This document shows positions 22,301 through 36,306 of a DNA stretch of 64,000 nt, in pieces. The stretch is taken from NCBI GenBank assembly GCA_036850595.1, contig CM072156.1:8735441-8799440 (forward strand), read 5' to 3'. The translations under genes and the position numbers were made by a program. Source of the stretch: Rhyacichthys aspro. Taxonomy: Eukaryota > Chordata > Actinopteri > Gobiiformes > Rhyacichthyidae. Within the stretch, counting starts at the first letter, position 1; each line of letters starts with the position of its first letter. The notes below the pieces were generated by a model, which was given only the letters and a program-made list of their open reading frames with translations, was not told the DNA's origin and ran no database searches.

Positions 22301-25300
22301 TGGTGATTGAGAGAGGTCGTTATGATTCAATATGGAAAACAAAATCCACCTTTGAATAAGTTTCCTAAGTCATGTGATCAGTAGGTGTTATTACAATAAA
22401 TAAATGTAGTAAATGTAGAGTATTCGACTGACCGTTGAACAGATAGTATCCGTTCATCCTCTGCCAATTAAGTCAGTCAAGTTTCATCTTGAGAAACCAA
22501 CCAAAAATTGGACCCAATCCATGGACTGATCATCCTCAGAAGAGTTCTAACAAACACATTGTGGATTAGAACAGATGGACAGAAAAAAAAATCAACTCTA
22601 ATCAAAAATAGTCGCCATTAAAGAGGAACAATGAGACATGTGCAATGCCTTAAGTGAATGTAATTTGATCGTGATTTACATTTGCCTTCTTTCCATGAGA
22701 TTTTCCTCTGACTTCTCAGTAAAGTTCAGGTGCTTTGCTTTTAATTGACCTTCACCAACACAGAGGCAGTATTTCTTGACATTGCAACATAATCCCCGCA
22801 TCATGACTACATGACCGGTCCGAATACAAGCACAGTACGAGTCAGCCTATTGGCATCCATGAAAATGCTGCGAGACACGTCGTCAATATTTTATAGCAAC
22901 ATCTGAGCCTAACTTGGCTCCAATGTCTAACAAGGAGAACGGGTTGTTAGCACTCTTCAAAAACTGACATTTCCCAGCGAAATAATTGGGAAATGTGTAC
23001 AGAAAGGTATGTGGAAAAAAAAGAAAAGAAAAAAAACTACTTAAGTCAGACGAAAAGCTAAGTGATTAAAAAAGCCCCACAAGCTGTTTCTAAATAATTA
23101 GAAGTGTATAAAAGTATACTGACACATAAAAAGAAAAGTGTTGCCATGGAAATTAGCAAACGTTGCCTTAAGCCAAATAAGCTTTGAAGAATTTGACCTC
23201 TGGACCAATATTATCTGCAGCTAATGATGATTAAGATTTTAAAACAGGTTAAACTGTGACTCTGGCCTTTATCTTGATTTACAAATGCATTTATCCACTC
23301 TAAGACTAAACAGGTGCGCACAGGAAATGGAGGTACAAGAGGATTAGCAAATCGAGTGTTGTTTTTCGTAGTGCTAATCACCACTTTGGCTTAGGAATAA
23401 CATTACGCTGGAGCACTTTGGATTTGCAGCTGCATCCGTGCGGCTCATCAGCATAAAATGTAACACATGCAGGCCCTTCTTACATCGGCACCTGTTTGGT
23501 CCAACCATGTCCGCGCTGCCTTCCTGTCAACAGCTACACTGAGAGTAAGACTTTTAAAAGAGTATCCGGCACAGATAAGGTTACAGCAGGGCCATAATCA
23601 TCATACGGTGGAAAAAAGGTTTTGGACACCCCATACATTTGTGAAATATTGCAAGAATCACTCTCAGGTCTTCAAGTGCATTATTTTTTTTTTCAGTTTT
23701 GAAACACATTCTCTTTTATTTGTTGACTTTGATACCAACAATGTTGAAAACTGACATATTTAGGATTTACAATACATGTTCTTTATGTGTATTATTATAT
23801 GTCTTACACTGAGGGGAACTTACTTAACTTATATTATTTTAACACAGTGAGTTAAAGGGAAAAAAAACAAAACAAAACGCAAAAACAAAAACAGTTCACC
23901 AGCCCGAACTGCATTGTCAACACTTTTTCTGACAATACCTTGGGTGAACGCGCCGTTTTGATCAGAAATGAAAGAAATTTATGAAATGTACTGAATCACT
24001 GAGCTGAGCTGACCTGGTTGTCTGAAGCCTCTGCAGATCTGAAGGAATCCCCCCGGCCACAGTCATTTCTGACGTGAAGGACGAGTAAACAAATGAGTCA
24101 TAAACATAACAGATGGGACAGCCCCTTCCTAATCTCACCCGTCCGACTATGGAGGCGCAACATCACACGAGCCATCATCAAAAAGCCCAGGGAGAAGAGA
24201 TGGAAATTTCTCCGTTCTGACAGAAAACACTTATTTCACACACCAAAGCCCCGCATCTCGACACCTCCACTGATTTCTGTGCTGTGGATGGGGTTGGTTT
24301 TCACACTTTATGCTTTCATTAGAATCAATCAGAAAGTGTATCTTTGATAGAACACCTTTATGTAAAACTGTAAAGTATGAATGGAATGAACTAAGTCTTG
24401 AGCTAAAGGTATGGCCTGTTTGGTAAGCTTTATCTCTATTTTGGGGTTAGTTTAATTGAATTTTATTAGTGTATTTGTTTTTGCTAATATGCTACTAGTA
24501 ATATGCAACAGAGTATTGAAGGATTTTAGAGAAGAAAAAGATCAGTAGTTAGTGATGGAGAATTTTCGGCCTAAATGTAAAGTTGGTCAGGTCAGCTCCT
24601 TCTCTCTACGTCAAGGCCAACGCTGCACAGATACCTCGGCTACAGTTCTAGACTCCATCTAAACACCATTCCTTTGATACAGCATTGCGTGCACACCTAC
24701 TATTAGGCTTTATAATCTCAGTCCACAAGCATAGGCAGACTTGTATATTCAGTACTACACTGTGTTGAGTGTCCACTGTCTCTGGGTCACATATTGATGA
24801 TTAATAAACCTCTGTCCTGCCTAAGACATCCAGAAAGTCTCCTGCCTGCTTTTCTCGTGTGACTCCTCTCTGCTCCGAGGGCAGCTCAAATATTCCCTAA
24901 CAGAAGTTATCAATAATAATTCATGTTTAGAATATCTGTTAACAGACTCCCATCCTTATGAAAAGATACAGACCCACGGTGTCATATTTTCCATTTATTT
25001 ATGTTAACACAAAATTAGACATTTTAGTGGCATCAAAAATATTTAATTTTTAAATGTATTGTGTACCTAGATATCAAGCCACTCTCTAATGTTTTCTATC
25101 CACTCACTGACAGCAAACATGTAGCTAGTTGGTTGTGAATTGCAAACAGCTCTGTCATCTGTTGAAAAAGCGCTGCCCTCCCCTTACTTCTGTTACCAAA
25201 ATGCACACAGAACTCTTTTTATTTCAGTTTGAAACCATGACCTTCTTCTTGTCAGTTTTAATCACTCTAATGAGTCGGATTTTTATTATTTTGGCATAAG

Positions 25301-26150
25301 AAATACTTGACTCCCTCTCACCTCTTTGTCAATCCTGCAACATCCTACAACATGTACTTAACCTTGGACACCAATATTAAAAAATCTGAATACTTTAATA
25401 CCACTTTAAGCCTTTTTGAGATATGACAGCTGTGACAACTAACCTGAATCATCAGAGTGGTCTCTTGAGTGTGTGTGGCATACTATCACTGTCACTTGTT
25501 CTGTGACAAAATGCTAATAGAATGCCATTTGCCCAACACATCCGTGACATTAATAATTATTTTTTTTACAATCACTCTGTCATCACTGACTGGATGTGTG
25601 TTGTTTCAATGTCATTCAGAGACAGTAACATCTGTCCTGGATGAATTCAAAGCACAATAGCCTTGACAGTGGCCTCCCTACGCTCTCTCTCAAAGCCACC
25701 AGTTAAGATGGATGATAAAAAGAATCTTGTCTCAATTTCTTACAGTCTGCCCGTCCTCCTCCAACACCTAAACCTTTTGTTCTGTGCCAATGAATGGCGC
25801 CCATGTATTATAGATCATTAAACTGCTTTCATCTCGCCTCTTTGAGATGCACGCTGTTTCCCTTTGAACGCGATAAGCACGGTGCAGCGAGAATGAGGCA
25901 CGACTGCATGAAAAAAGGAAGATGAGGGCTTTCAGTCGCTGCGTGTGCGTGTTCAAGAGGGAACCGCTCGGAGAATGCCACCAGTGAAGAGAAGCGCCGC
26001 AGTAAGTGATCCGTCACAGCCCCACAGCCAAACAATACCGTCCCTGCACTTATCTCCAGGGCTGACACTTCCCACTTTTGACCCAAACACACATGCATTA
26101 CAGTATACATGTATAAAGAGCTGCAACATACAGACAGAGACAGTGCAATA
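19346..26150. other. Non-coding, start of the right-hand gene desert
   Basis: About 6.8 kb of AT-rich sequence with frequent TAATTA, ATTAAT and poly-A words. Short open frames on both strands have unlikely composition and match no protein I know. No RNA gene recognised. Confidence 0.6.
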
Positions 26151-26173
26151 ACACACACACACACACACACACA
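26151..26173 (+). repeat. AC dinucleotide microsatellite
   Basis: 23-bp uninterrupted AC repeat. The overlapping minus-strand frame (CVCVCV) is repeat translation. Confidence 0.95.
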
Positions 26174-29100
26174 GGTAACTTACACATTGGTTCCCAAAGC
26201 CATTTCTGGTTTCTATCAATCTGAGATGAGATGGTTTAGAGCAGTGTTTTGATCATTAGTTTGAACTTGTGAAGTGCAGTGAAAAATGAGACTTTCAGCC
26301 TCCTGTTCCTTTAATAAGAATAAGAAGGAACAATGCTTCATCACAGACTAGACTGGCTCTGGAGGCTGAGGGAAAACTGTGTGCGCTCTTCTGGCAATCT
26401 TTTTTTATTCATACCTGCTTTTGTTTTGCTAAGCCTGTCGCACGATTGAATCTGCCAATTTATATTTGGCAGTGAGGCTCTTTTCTGGGATGTACCATAT
26501 GAAGAAAGCCTAAGGCAGCAATAGCAGTGACATGATCCCCATTGGGAATAGAAGTGTTAATGGAAACTGATATGGCTTTGAGTAAAGAAATGCAATAAAA
26601 GTAGAAGCGTGACATAACCAAAACTTAGTAAGAGGAGATTCCAAACTCTGACTCTCTTTCAGACTAGAAAAAAAGGACCTGCTAAACTAGCTTAATGTAT
26701 GTTTCACCAAAATACGACAAAATAATATGAAAAAAAAAAAAAAGGACCCTGCTTGTCCTTGTACACACCTCAGCTTTAAATATGCAAATCCATTTAATGC
26801 ACAAAAATAAATGGGAAAGTCTGTTGAACAAGTGTACACAACAAATCATCCACCTCTCTCAATGTTTCATCACACTGTGGTCCGTTCTGCTGTGACCTTT
26901 AACCCTGCAATTTGTCTTTTTTATTCTACTTAAGAAAAAAATGGACTTAACTGGCAGATATAAAAGTCAGTAGCACAAAACTCTTTTAACGGCAATAGCA
27001 TAAAGAATAAAAGGTGTGTGTTTCTTTTAATTCTCAGAAGCCTCATAAAAGTTATGAATATGTAGCACACATTTATTGATTAACACAATCTAATGCTTTA
27101 TTTTCCATATAAAGCTCAGAAAAAGGAATGTATTATCTCGTTTAGGAATAATAGAACAAAACGAAAAATATTGTTTTACTCTATCATAACTGTGATAACT
27201 AGAATTTTGCTGCGATAAATCATCTTTTCACAAGCTGGAATTAAAGTTGGGCTTCCAATGCAAAACTTGTTAAAATATTTAAACTGCTGATTAAATTTTT
27301 GATGATCATCATTGCCTCAGCACAAGACAGGAAACACATTTGTCTTATAAATGTATTATGGGCCACGTCTTTATAATAACTGTATTAAATGTTCCCTTCA
27401 TACTCTTATGTACGTCTACTGTGCATGCATACTTTAGCCCGTGTTCTCGCCTTTCCGATGCATATGTGTTATTGGATTTGTGTATGTGTGTTTACAAAGA
27501 CCAGCGTGCTACCTGGCAAAGGCGCTGTGCTGCTCCTTGGTTTGGGGATCCAATTGTCATGCCAGAACAGCAGGAGGCACATTAGCCGAGCAGTGATGCT
27601 GAGATGAAAGCGGAGACGGGAGCAGTCGGCCTGGTTTTCTTGCTGCTCGGCGCTGAGCAGACAAACAGCCCTCCACCAGATTTCTGTTTGGATTTGTCAG
27701 AGATAATACTCAGGTGCTTCTAAGCATGCAGCCAAGTTAAACCACCTTAACCCATGCTGAATTAAATCTTATGGAGCTGAGAAATGCTCTACCATTTCCT
27801 TTGCTTTATGTTGGGATTAGTTGTTTTGCGTATCATAAAACAAGACATTCTGGTCAGTTAAGGAAATGTGACTTAATCCCTAAAGTAGAGTACAGTTTGG
27901 AGAAGCAGACAGGAGCAAGCATTAAAACAATAAACTACTTTAGTGGCTATTTAAACATTTGGTTCACAGAAGGTGCTGAGGTTTTCAAAGCCTTGTTAGT
28001 CTTCAAAAAGATTCTCTTTTACTAAATAGTGAACTATTCCTTTAAAGGCCTCTGTCTAGTCTCAGAAAAGTAGATTTTTTTCAGTCAAGACTGGCAGAAA
28101 CAATTAATTTTTAATCTACATTGTTGTTGTGATTGAATTAAATTAATCTTCTATTTTTATATCCAACCAAGAACATCATTTTTTCCATGTTAATATATTT
28201 TTATGTTCATGTGATTGTTGTTGGTGAGTTTGAAGTTTAATTTCAGTCCCATTTTATTGTATCAGGCACTGCTTATGTTGACTTTGTGCCACTATCTTGA
28301 TCCTCTGTCTTTCTAAGTCCCTTCTCGATCATATCTCAGTAATGGTCATAACTTACATTCACATCTGAAGTAGTTAAGTGTTTCTACATATATCTTTTGT
28401 ACATTTTGCTGCCATCTTCACATGGGGATTTAATTCAAGCTTAAAATGTAGAAGCCCCTCTTCCTCTCTCCCTTGTCTCTTATCTCAATGGAGCTATTAA
28501 ACTTTAATAGCATTTGCCGTGTTCAGTGAGCATTACAAATAAAAGCCCATAACTGCCATAGTGTTGGCATGGCAGAAGAGATTTAAGACAATAAGCTGGG
28601 CACAGCTGCATGACTGAACACCGCCGGAGACAACCATACACTTCTTTATCTTCCCATACATTGTATTAACGAGAGCACATACAGCTGCAAAACATGAGAC
28701 ACATATCTGATTTTTCCTCATGAATATTTTTCTTTATTCATGGTTTACGGCTTTGTGCTGTCTGTAGATTCCATCACAAGGGTTCAGGTCCATCGTTTGT
28801 CCTGTAAGTATGGTATCAGTATAGCAATAATGAGTCTCCTGTGCAGTTGTATGCAACATGTGCCATTCACCATTCACCTCCACATGCCCGAGCAGCAGGG
28901 AGCAGACTGCAGTGAATGAGGATGGGCTTTTAACATGAGTACATGCATTCATTCATTAATACAGAAGTTTCACATTAAGGCTTGTCTCTTGATGTAGGTC
29001 TATACACTGCACTCGGCTGGTTGATGTAACATGTGTGGATTAATGGCACTGGGAAATAGACAGTGACTTAAATAGTACAAGACAAACTGGACCAAGTCTT

Positions 29101-30685
29101 CTCAGGTGAAACGATTGCACAACATAGAGCAGAATATTTATTTCAATCTTAGATTAGTTAAAGTTATTTTATTAAAGCAGAGTTGAACTCAGTTAAATCA
29201 GGTTTAAATGGTGTTGCTGTGTAATGGACACAATAATAAACTGAATGAATAAAAACAAACAAACAATATAGATGTTTTGTGAGTATTCAGGAGTTGAATA
29301 CCACTAGTTTACCACTACAAGAGATGCGAATGAAACGAATTTCACGCGCGAATGAAGCGAGTAAACTCAAAATGTTCAAGCGTCCAACTACGCGCGAATT
29401 CGCGTTTGGTGTGAACACAGAGTTTGGTAGATTTTAATAACTTAGCTCATACTGTTCTTGGTGCTATGAAACTTCTTTGTGACAAGAATTATTGAAATTA
29501 GTGAATATTGGTGTGTTTTTGGTTTAAAGGAAAACTTAACCAAATAATCAGGTTTGGATCTTTGTGCAGTGTAAATTCATTTAAAACCCTGATGAAAACC
29601 AACATTTACACCTTGTTGGTGCAACTGGCCCTTTTACATTCCAGACTATACCCTTTATTCTTTTGGAAGTGGATTTCTGTACTAATTAGTTTTAGTCCCC
29701 ATACATATATTACATATTTGCATGAGTTCATTTTTTTTAATGTTATGAATAGTTCTAGCTGAGTGACACATTCAAAACTCACATAGCTTTGAATTCCATT
29801 GAAACATAATGAAAAATGTTTTTGAATGAAGCCAAATGAAGGCATTAAGGTAACAGACTGTCATTAGTAAAACAAACATGAACAGCAGCCTGTCGCACAC
29901 TCACTGTGCAGCCTACTTATCAGAGAAATACAAACACTGAGCTCCGTTCTCAAAATGCTAATATATGCTGTTGCTGTTAGTTTTTTCACAAGCAGTAGAA
30001 TTAATAAGACAAGTATAAGTCGGAAAGACAACGTGTTTGCATTCTCGCACCTGTGGACGGCAGCCTATTATTTAGAAACCAGTGCCCTATAACACAATAA
30101 ATTGATTAAAGAATTAAAGAGTTTTCTTGGATGAGTGAAAGCAATTTAACTCTGGACACTTTAATCACTGGTTCAAGTTTCCTTTAAATACATAGACACA
30201 TTATACACATAGAAAATGAAAAGAGAAAAGCAATTGGAGCACGGTGTCAGCAGTATTAACCCATTTGATCCACCTCCAAACAGGAGACGGATAATTACTG
30301 GTTATATTTGGGGCCGATGAGTCACAGAGTGGCTCGCTTTTTTCTTACACAACCTCAGGCTTTACGTGGGGCTGCTGCCTAGAAGAGCACAGATTGTGTG
30401 GATAAAAGAAGCCGAGTCTGGCACATCTTCATTGATTTCTCCCTCTCTCTGGTGTTTGTGTAGGCTCCAGCGCTGCGAGATAGAAAAAAGAGTGCGTGTG
30501 ATGGGGGAAAAATGGACATGTCATCTGTTGTAGAGCTGTTTTGGACACCCACATTGCATTCAGAACCACGGTCATGATGCTTATATGTGGAAAGTAAACC
30601 CACACGTTTCTGCCTCACCAAATGCTCAGTTGAGGGGAGCCATTGGAAACAAGCCAACCTGGGGACTAGTGTTAGTCCTTTGGCA
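26174..30685. other. Non-coding, gene desert
   Basis: No gene recognised. Contains a CpG-rich palindromic fragment at about 29325-29420 that looks like a transposon remnant. Otherwise AT-rich. Confidence 0.6.
29325..29420. repeat. CpG-rich fragment with repeated CGCGCGAAT words
   Basis: Within AT-rich DNA, ACGCGCGAATGAAGCGAG is followed about 40 bp later by ACGCGCGAATTCGCGTTTGG and TGTGAACAC. Words of this type (CGCGCGAAT, GTGTGAAC) recur in teleost DNA-transposon remnants. I cannot name the family. Confidence 0.45.
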
Positions 30686-30700
30686 AACACTAGGGGGCAG
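30686..30700 (+). promoter_or_regulatory. CTCF-like core motif
   Basis: AACACTAGGGGGCAG matches the CTCF core (CCACTAGGGGGCAG) at all but the first position of the core. Single motifs of this strength occur by chance at low rate, so this is only a candidate. Confidence 0.35.
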
Positions 30701-33700
30701 TAGCAGTCTGTACGGCCCTTGTGTGGACCTGAGCGCCTGCTGTGAGTGTGTGACAGAGCAAGATCCTTTCGCAGCATCTTCTCCTGCACAATCCTCAGTC
30801 CTAAAAAGCCCCTTTAAAAGGCTGTATGGAAATTCATCGTGCTTTCAAACTGACCTATTTTGGGAGATTGGTTGTTTGGCTTTTCTGAAAGGTTCCTGCC
30901 CATTTTCCCTCTTATCGTCATCAGGATTTGGAGACGATGGAGAAAATATTGGCAAACTGCTGGAGCAGATTTAAACACATGGCATGACTGCAGATGGATT
31001 CGGGATGTCAGTGCTAAAAATAGAGCCTTAAGACCCAATATGTTTTAGTTCTCCATAAATTACTTGAAAACATATGGCAGCTTAGCACACATTTATTCAA
31101 AAGTAAGTATAGTCAGTGCACAACTAATGAAGAAAGTGTCACTAGGAATGAACAAAACACAACTAAAATGCACAATGAGTCACTAAAAATACTTAGTGTC
31201 TGAGCCTTTGTAAAAGTTTGACATCCCTCGATAATGCCACACGAGTACTGTACTAGTTTCTATAACTGCTTTTCTCTAAGAAGTACTTTTTGGTAATGTT
31301 TTACTGGAAATGAATTCTATAAAAGTAGACAACCTGTATATAACGCTCTCCTATGAGCAGCTTTAACAAGTCACATCTGTTTATCAGATCTGTTTATGGC
31401 TCAGTGTATAAGAACAATCATATTAAAGGCAGCTAAATTAAACAAACAGAACATCACTAACAAATTGTCACCAAACAAATACACAAATAAAAACAACTCT
31501 TTGATGTTTACTGCTAACAACGTAAAAGTTCAATGTGTCTCATTTTGCACAAAAATACAATAATCACAATATTTATCTGACAAAAACAAACAAACTGTGA
31601 TCCAAATCAAAGTAAAAGGAAAGGGAAAGTACTGGAAAACACATTCACTCTTTACAGTGACAAATGGGACATTCAAATATTGCAGGTCAAGCTGTTGTCA
31701 CAATATTCAAGATAGATATGTTTTCCTGGTATTGTGCAGCCCCATTTGTTATTTCTGTAAAGTGCATAAGTGTGTTCTCTTGAATGTGGAGAACTACACT
31801 GCACTACTCACTCTCTGCACTCGTTACGATCGTGTGGACTGATATACTCTTTACACACTCAACAGCTGCCGTGGCAGATTTGAAAAATGGCACATATCTT
31901 AACTGTAACTGCAACAGCTAAAACACTATCAACGTGCCCTATACAGATGTAAGTTATATGTGGCATTTTTATACACTTTAAACAATAGAGTGCTTTCAGC
32001 TAAAACAAGCTGGTTCTATAAATGGACAGTTATATGTCAAGACCATTGTGAGCGCCATTATTGTGAACAGATTCTTCTTACATACTTCCCATGTCAGTAA
32101 AAAGTGCACCAACACAGCTACGCCATTTGAAACATGCACAGTTATTGTCTGTACACCAGTCTTTTAATGTTCACAATTACAAAGAAAGCTTATCCAGTGT
32201 TCAAAACCTGCCGTCACCACCGAATAAGAGCCCTCCATTTCCCAATCAGCACTGTAGTAAACACAGTAATCCCCTCCTCCATGTTTTACGGATTAATATC
32301 ATCTTTATTCATAAGCGGCGCATGAAGACTGCTGTCGTGCTTCAGAAGGAACACAAAGGCGACGCAATAAGAGCCATGTGCATAAACGCGTACAAACTGG
32401 ATGAGCGTTAAGTGTCAGGCCGGCCGGCTCAAGCACACGTGTCCCTGTCCTCTGTCTGCGGCGGCATGATCTGTGGGTGGCAGATTGATTTGGTCCAGCG
32501 TGAGCGAGAAAACAATCAGATCAAAGAGGAAGAGGAAGTACGAGAATGAGCAAGAGGCGGGGGATGAGGCGGGAGGGGGCTCGTTCACTTTGACTTGATG
32601 GATTTAACTCTCATTCAGAGGGACGGACTTATGACACATGGGAACGGGAGGCTTTTCCCCTTCCTTTTATCTGTGCAAGCGCTGGTGTCGCTTCCACGCA
32701 GAGTTGGAAAAACACTCCCTTGTCCTCCATATAGACAACAACAACAGTAATGAATCCCATCCTGATCACGCTTTAGGTGACGCCTGTAAATACCACCAAT
32801 CACAGTTCAAGTTATAGATAAGATGTGATGCTGGTCAGTTTGTGGTTTGAGTAAGACTGTGCTGTTAGATTAAGTAATGGAACTTCATGGCCAGGCAAGA
32901 AAAAGGTAAAAAAAAAGCCTTGTGGTGCAGTCAGAAATGCACAAAAAGACCACAGTAGCCAAATGTACAAGCAAGATACATTATAAGATCACATTAAGGG
33001 AGAAAAGGCGGTTAGACTTTGTTTTTTATGAATCATATGAGGTGAAGATACAAGTGGGACAAATGGAGGCCAAGATGATCATGACTAAAGATTAAGGAGT
33101 GAAGCCTGTTTGAAGGATCTGTTATTTAAGCCTAGAGGCGAGTGGTCAAATGCTGTGTTAGAGCTATTTGTGATTTTCTACAATTTAACTCTTACTATGT
33201 TTCCTTTGATTTAAATATGTATTGTTTCTTGAATTTGACTTGCTTAAAGTAGTGGTTGTTGGTGCCACAATAGCCAATCAAATTACTTTTTGGTCAAATC
33301 ATCACCCTATGTAGTAAACAAAAAGGAAAAAAAAATCTACTTGTGCCTAATTGCAAAGATGAACTGAAATCATACAAAGCCAGGTTTCCATGGTGCTAAG
33401 TCTTACCTAATGTACTTCAACAGCAGAGTTTAGTCCTATTATCTATGCATCTCTGCAAAGCGTGTACTACTGCATAACATAAACATGTACTACTACTGGT
33501 GGTACATAGTGAACCATGACCTCTAGAACACACTACAAACAAAAAAGCACTATTTGGTACAACACATGGAGACTGGCTGTTAAAAGATGTAGGCCTATTC
33601 CCACTGAAGGTCTAAAAAAGATAAATACTGCTGCAAACTCTCAGGAGGCTGTTTGGCTTTTAATAAACCATTACATCTTTCTGTGTATTTATTATGGTGT

Positions 33701-35148
33701 AATCTTGTGTTGATTCATCAAGGCCTTTTTACAAGATATTTATTCTGAAATATTCTGAAGATGTTAGCCTGCTCTATTACTTTAAGTTACCATTGAACCA
33801 GGTGCACCTCCATGTCATGAAACATTAGAAATGAATATGTAGCCTTGATGATTTTTCAGGCTACAAAATTTTGGTCAAATATGATGGCAGTTTTCAGCCC
33901 ATTACAGTAATCTTTGGCCAATAACTTAGTCTCATTTCTCCCCTTTGAATAAGGATCGCTCCCACTGGATGATTGGTCCACACAGCTTGTCTATTCCAGT
34001 GCTGGCTGTGTCTGCTTTCACAGAGAAACAAAAAGTGAGAGAAGTAAAGCAAAGCAAAAAATCTGTCAATAAATAAAATAAAACATGCATAAATATAGAT
34101 GATGCATTCACACGATGGAAATAATTGCCTGATTGCACTGTTCCAACGTTGGGCTTAGAGCAGTTTATCTTCAAGGTGATATGTAGCCTCTAGTGCTAGC
34201 AGTTGGGCATTATATTAATAAATAAACATTACGTCAAAACAAACTATTCTTCATATCAGTAAAACCCAGCAATGTTCTCCACATTTTATAAATAATGGCA
34301 TGCAGGGACACTGTGAAATCTGAAGTATATGTTTGTGAGTAAGTTGGCAACCCTAGTTCACACTCCTCATCACTGCCCTATCTCTCCTCCTTGTCTTTCA
34401 GAAATGGCTGCTACAAACCAGCCCAGGGGTCATGGGTTGCATTAGTAAGGTTTTAAGCCAGCACTCCCCACCAGTGAGCTGGGAGAAGAGTTTCAGAGGG
34501 CTGCTATCTATACGATTGGCTGTGTGATAAAAGAATAAAGCTGTTAAGAGATGCAGAAGAGGAGAGTGGGTGGGTATCATCATAACAACCTTTGGGGAAG
34601 TGGGACAGGCACAAGTTAGCTCTGGAGGCCAAGATTGTGAGCCTCTGATTTCGTGTAGCCAGACTGATAAGACACGAGCAAAGTGAGGGGGCTTCAGGAC
34701 GTGCTGTGTGTGTCTGTGATGCATCATGGTGGCATTTTGTTCACGGCCGTGTGTGTGTGTTTTTGCCGGGTGTGTTTGTGCATGGTCCCAGGCGAGGATT
34801 ACCTTAGCAGTCATTATCACTCGTGGTGAAGATCATCATTATAGGCCAGTCTGTCCCACATGACTCTGCCTCCAGTAAGTCACTGCTAATACCCACACAG
34901 CTTTGAGACACAGCAGTAAAGGCTAGATATTATACCAACATAAAAACACGCAGAAGACTGGTCCAATAAATTGGATATTACTCATATAAACTAGCACTGG
35001 GTCATTAAAGCATGAAAGTTGGCAGATCTAGAAGTTAACATATTACAGAAAGGTCAAATGTAAAGCAGAATTATAATATTAGGTGTTGCCAACAAAGAAC
35101 AGTTGAACTTTATGTTATTTTTGGGAAGCTCAGAGCAGTCTCTACATG
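30701..35148. other. Non-coding, gene desert
   Basis: No gene recognised. GC content rises locally at about 32330-32620 (CCGGCCGG, CACACGTG) without a linked open frame of coding character. Overlapping frames at 30379-30974 on both strands and at 34398-34820 (minus) are composition-driven. Confidence 0.55.
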
Positions 35149-35156
35149 GTGTAAAG

Positions 35157-35465
35157 CAGTGATCATCAACTGGTGGCCCAGGGGCCACATCAGGCCTCCG
35201 TAGCTTTCAACTAAGCCTTGAGCCAGGCTCACTTGAACAGGTACATTTGAGAAAGGCTCAGGTAAACCGGGCTTACTTGAACCATTCAATCATTCAAAAA
35301 AAGAAAAACAAGAAAAGATATTCAATTGTGAAGAAATCAAATCAAATAATAAGAAAGTTATGGTATTTACTGATATATTTAACTCTATGTTTTAGTTTGA
35401 AAGTCTGGGTTCCCTCAGCACCTGTGAAATAACAGGCCTTAAGCAAATTTAGTTGATGACCCCTG
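35157..35465. mobile_element. hAT-type miniature inverted-repeat transposon (MITE)
   Basis: 309 bp. The left end CAGTGATCATCAACT and right end AGTTGATGACCCCTG are inverted repeats with 13 of 15 matches. They are flanked by 8-bp direct repeats, GTGTAAAG (35149-35156) and GTGTAAAA (35466-35473), 7 of 8 identical. CAG-start termini, an 8-bp duplication and a TGGCCCAGGGGCCACAT inner palindrome are typical of hAT (Charlie-like) non-autonomous elements. There is no transposase. Confidence 0.88.
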
Positions 35466-36137
35466 GTGTAAAATGAACTAGTGAACTAAGTATACAACAT
35501 GTAGAATAGAGGCACATATTATGTAGGAGAAAAATGTAAATGAGAGATGCATGTTGCAACTTGAACATGCATTTCACGCAGAGCACCATTTCAGAAGCAG
35601 GAGAAGAACGCTGCTCTTGCTATTGTTTAGTCTGAGTGAAAGCTGCTTACAAGCTGCTCCAGCAGTTTACAAATCTGTCTCTGGAAAACAATTTCACTTT
35701 CACAGACCCCCCTCTGCCCATTGTTCTCGGCACTCTGCGTCCCATGTGGGCTTTAGTCAGCCAACTCGGCCCTTGATCTTGCCTTCTCCAATGCATACAC
35801 TGTTCGTCCATGGAAGCTACAAAGACATACACATCCTTTGTTCTGTGATGCAAAGACAGCATTGGCCAAAAGGCTTTAACATATATTACTTGTATAACCG
35901 ACCAAATTACCTTGTAATCTAAAAGTGTGGAGGGAGCCTTACAGATGGACCCAGTGTTAATTAGGACATGGAGTGTGTGTAGCCCTCTGTTGTGACTCAC
36001 TGTGCATAAGCCATCCAGAAGACATCAAACAGTCATGGACATCTGGGTTTCTGGGCATTTGGAAGAAGTCCCCGTGGGGCAGCAATAGAAGTTTGTGATA
36101 TGTCATTATACAATGTCCAGACGCTTGTATTATCAGA

Positions 36138-36169
36138 TCAAACGTAGATATGATCAGATCTACGTTTGA
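36138..36169. repeat. Perfect inverted repeat 1 (12-bp arms, 8-nt spacer)
   Basis: Left arm TCAAACGTAGAT (36138-36149), spacer ATGATCAG, right arm ATCTACGTTTGA (36158-36169). All 12 positions pair. Confidence 0.9.
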
Positions 36170-36200
36170 AGCCAATGTGTTCCTGTCTGTGTATAGACCA

Positions 36201-36232
36201 CATTTGATAAATAACCAAACATTTATCAAATG
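36201..36232. repeat. Perfect inverted repeat 2 (12-bp arms, 8-nt spacer)
   Basis: Left arm CATTTGATAAAT (36201-36212), spacer AACCAAAC, right arm ATTTATCAAATG (36221-36232). It has the same arm and spacer lengths as the repeat 31 bp to its left but an unrelated sequence. Confidence 0.9.
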
Positions 36233-36306
36233 ACAATTTAAATCATTCAATTAATCAAACTAATATATACATTTATGACACATTTGACATATTTCTTTCT
36301 TTTTTT

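Noticed and set aside
30379..30974. Overlapping frames on both strands
   Set aside because: Both strands are open over a short GC-richer patch; neither looks like a known protein.
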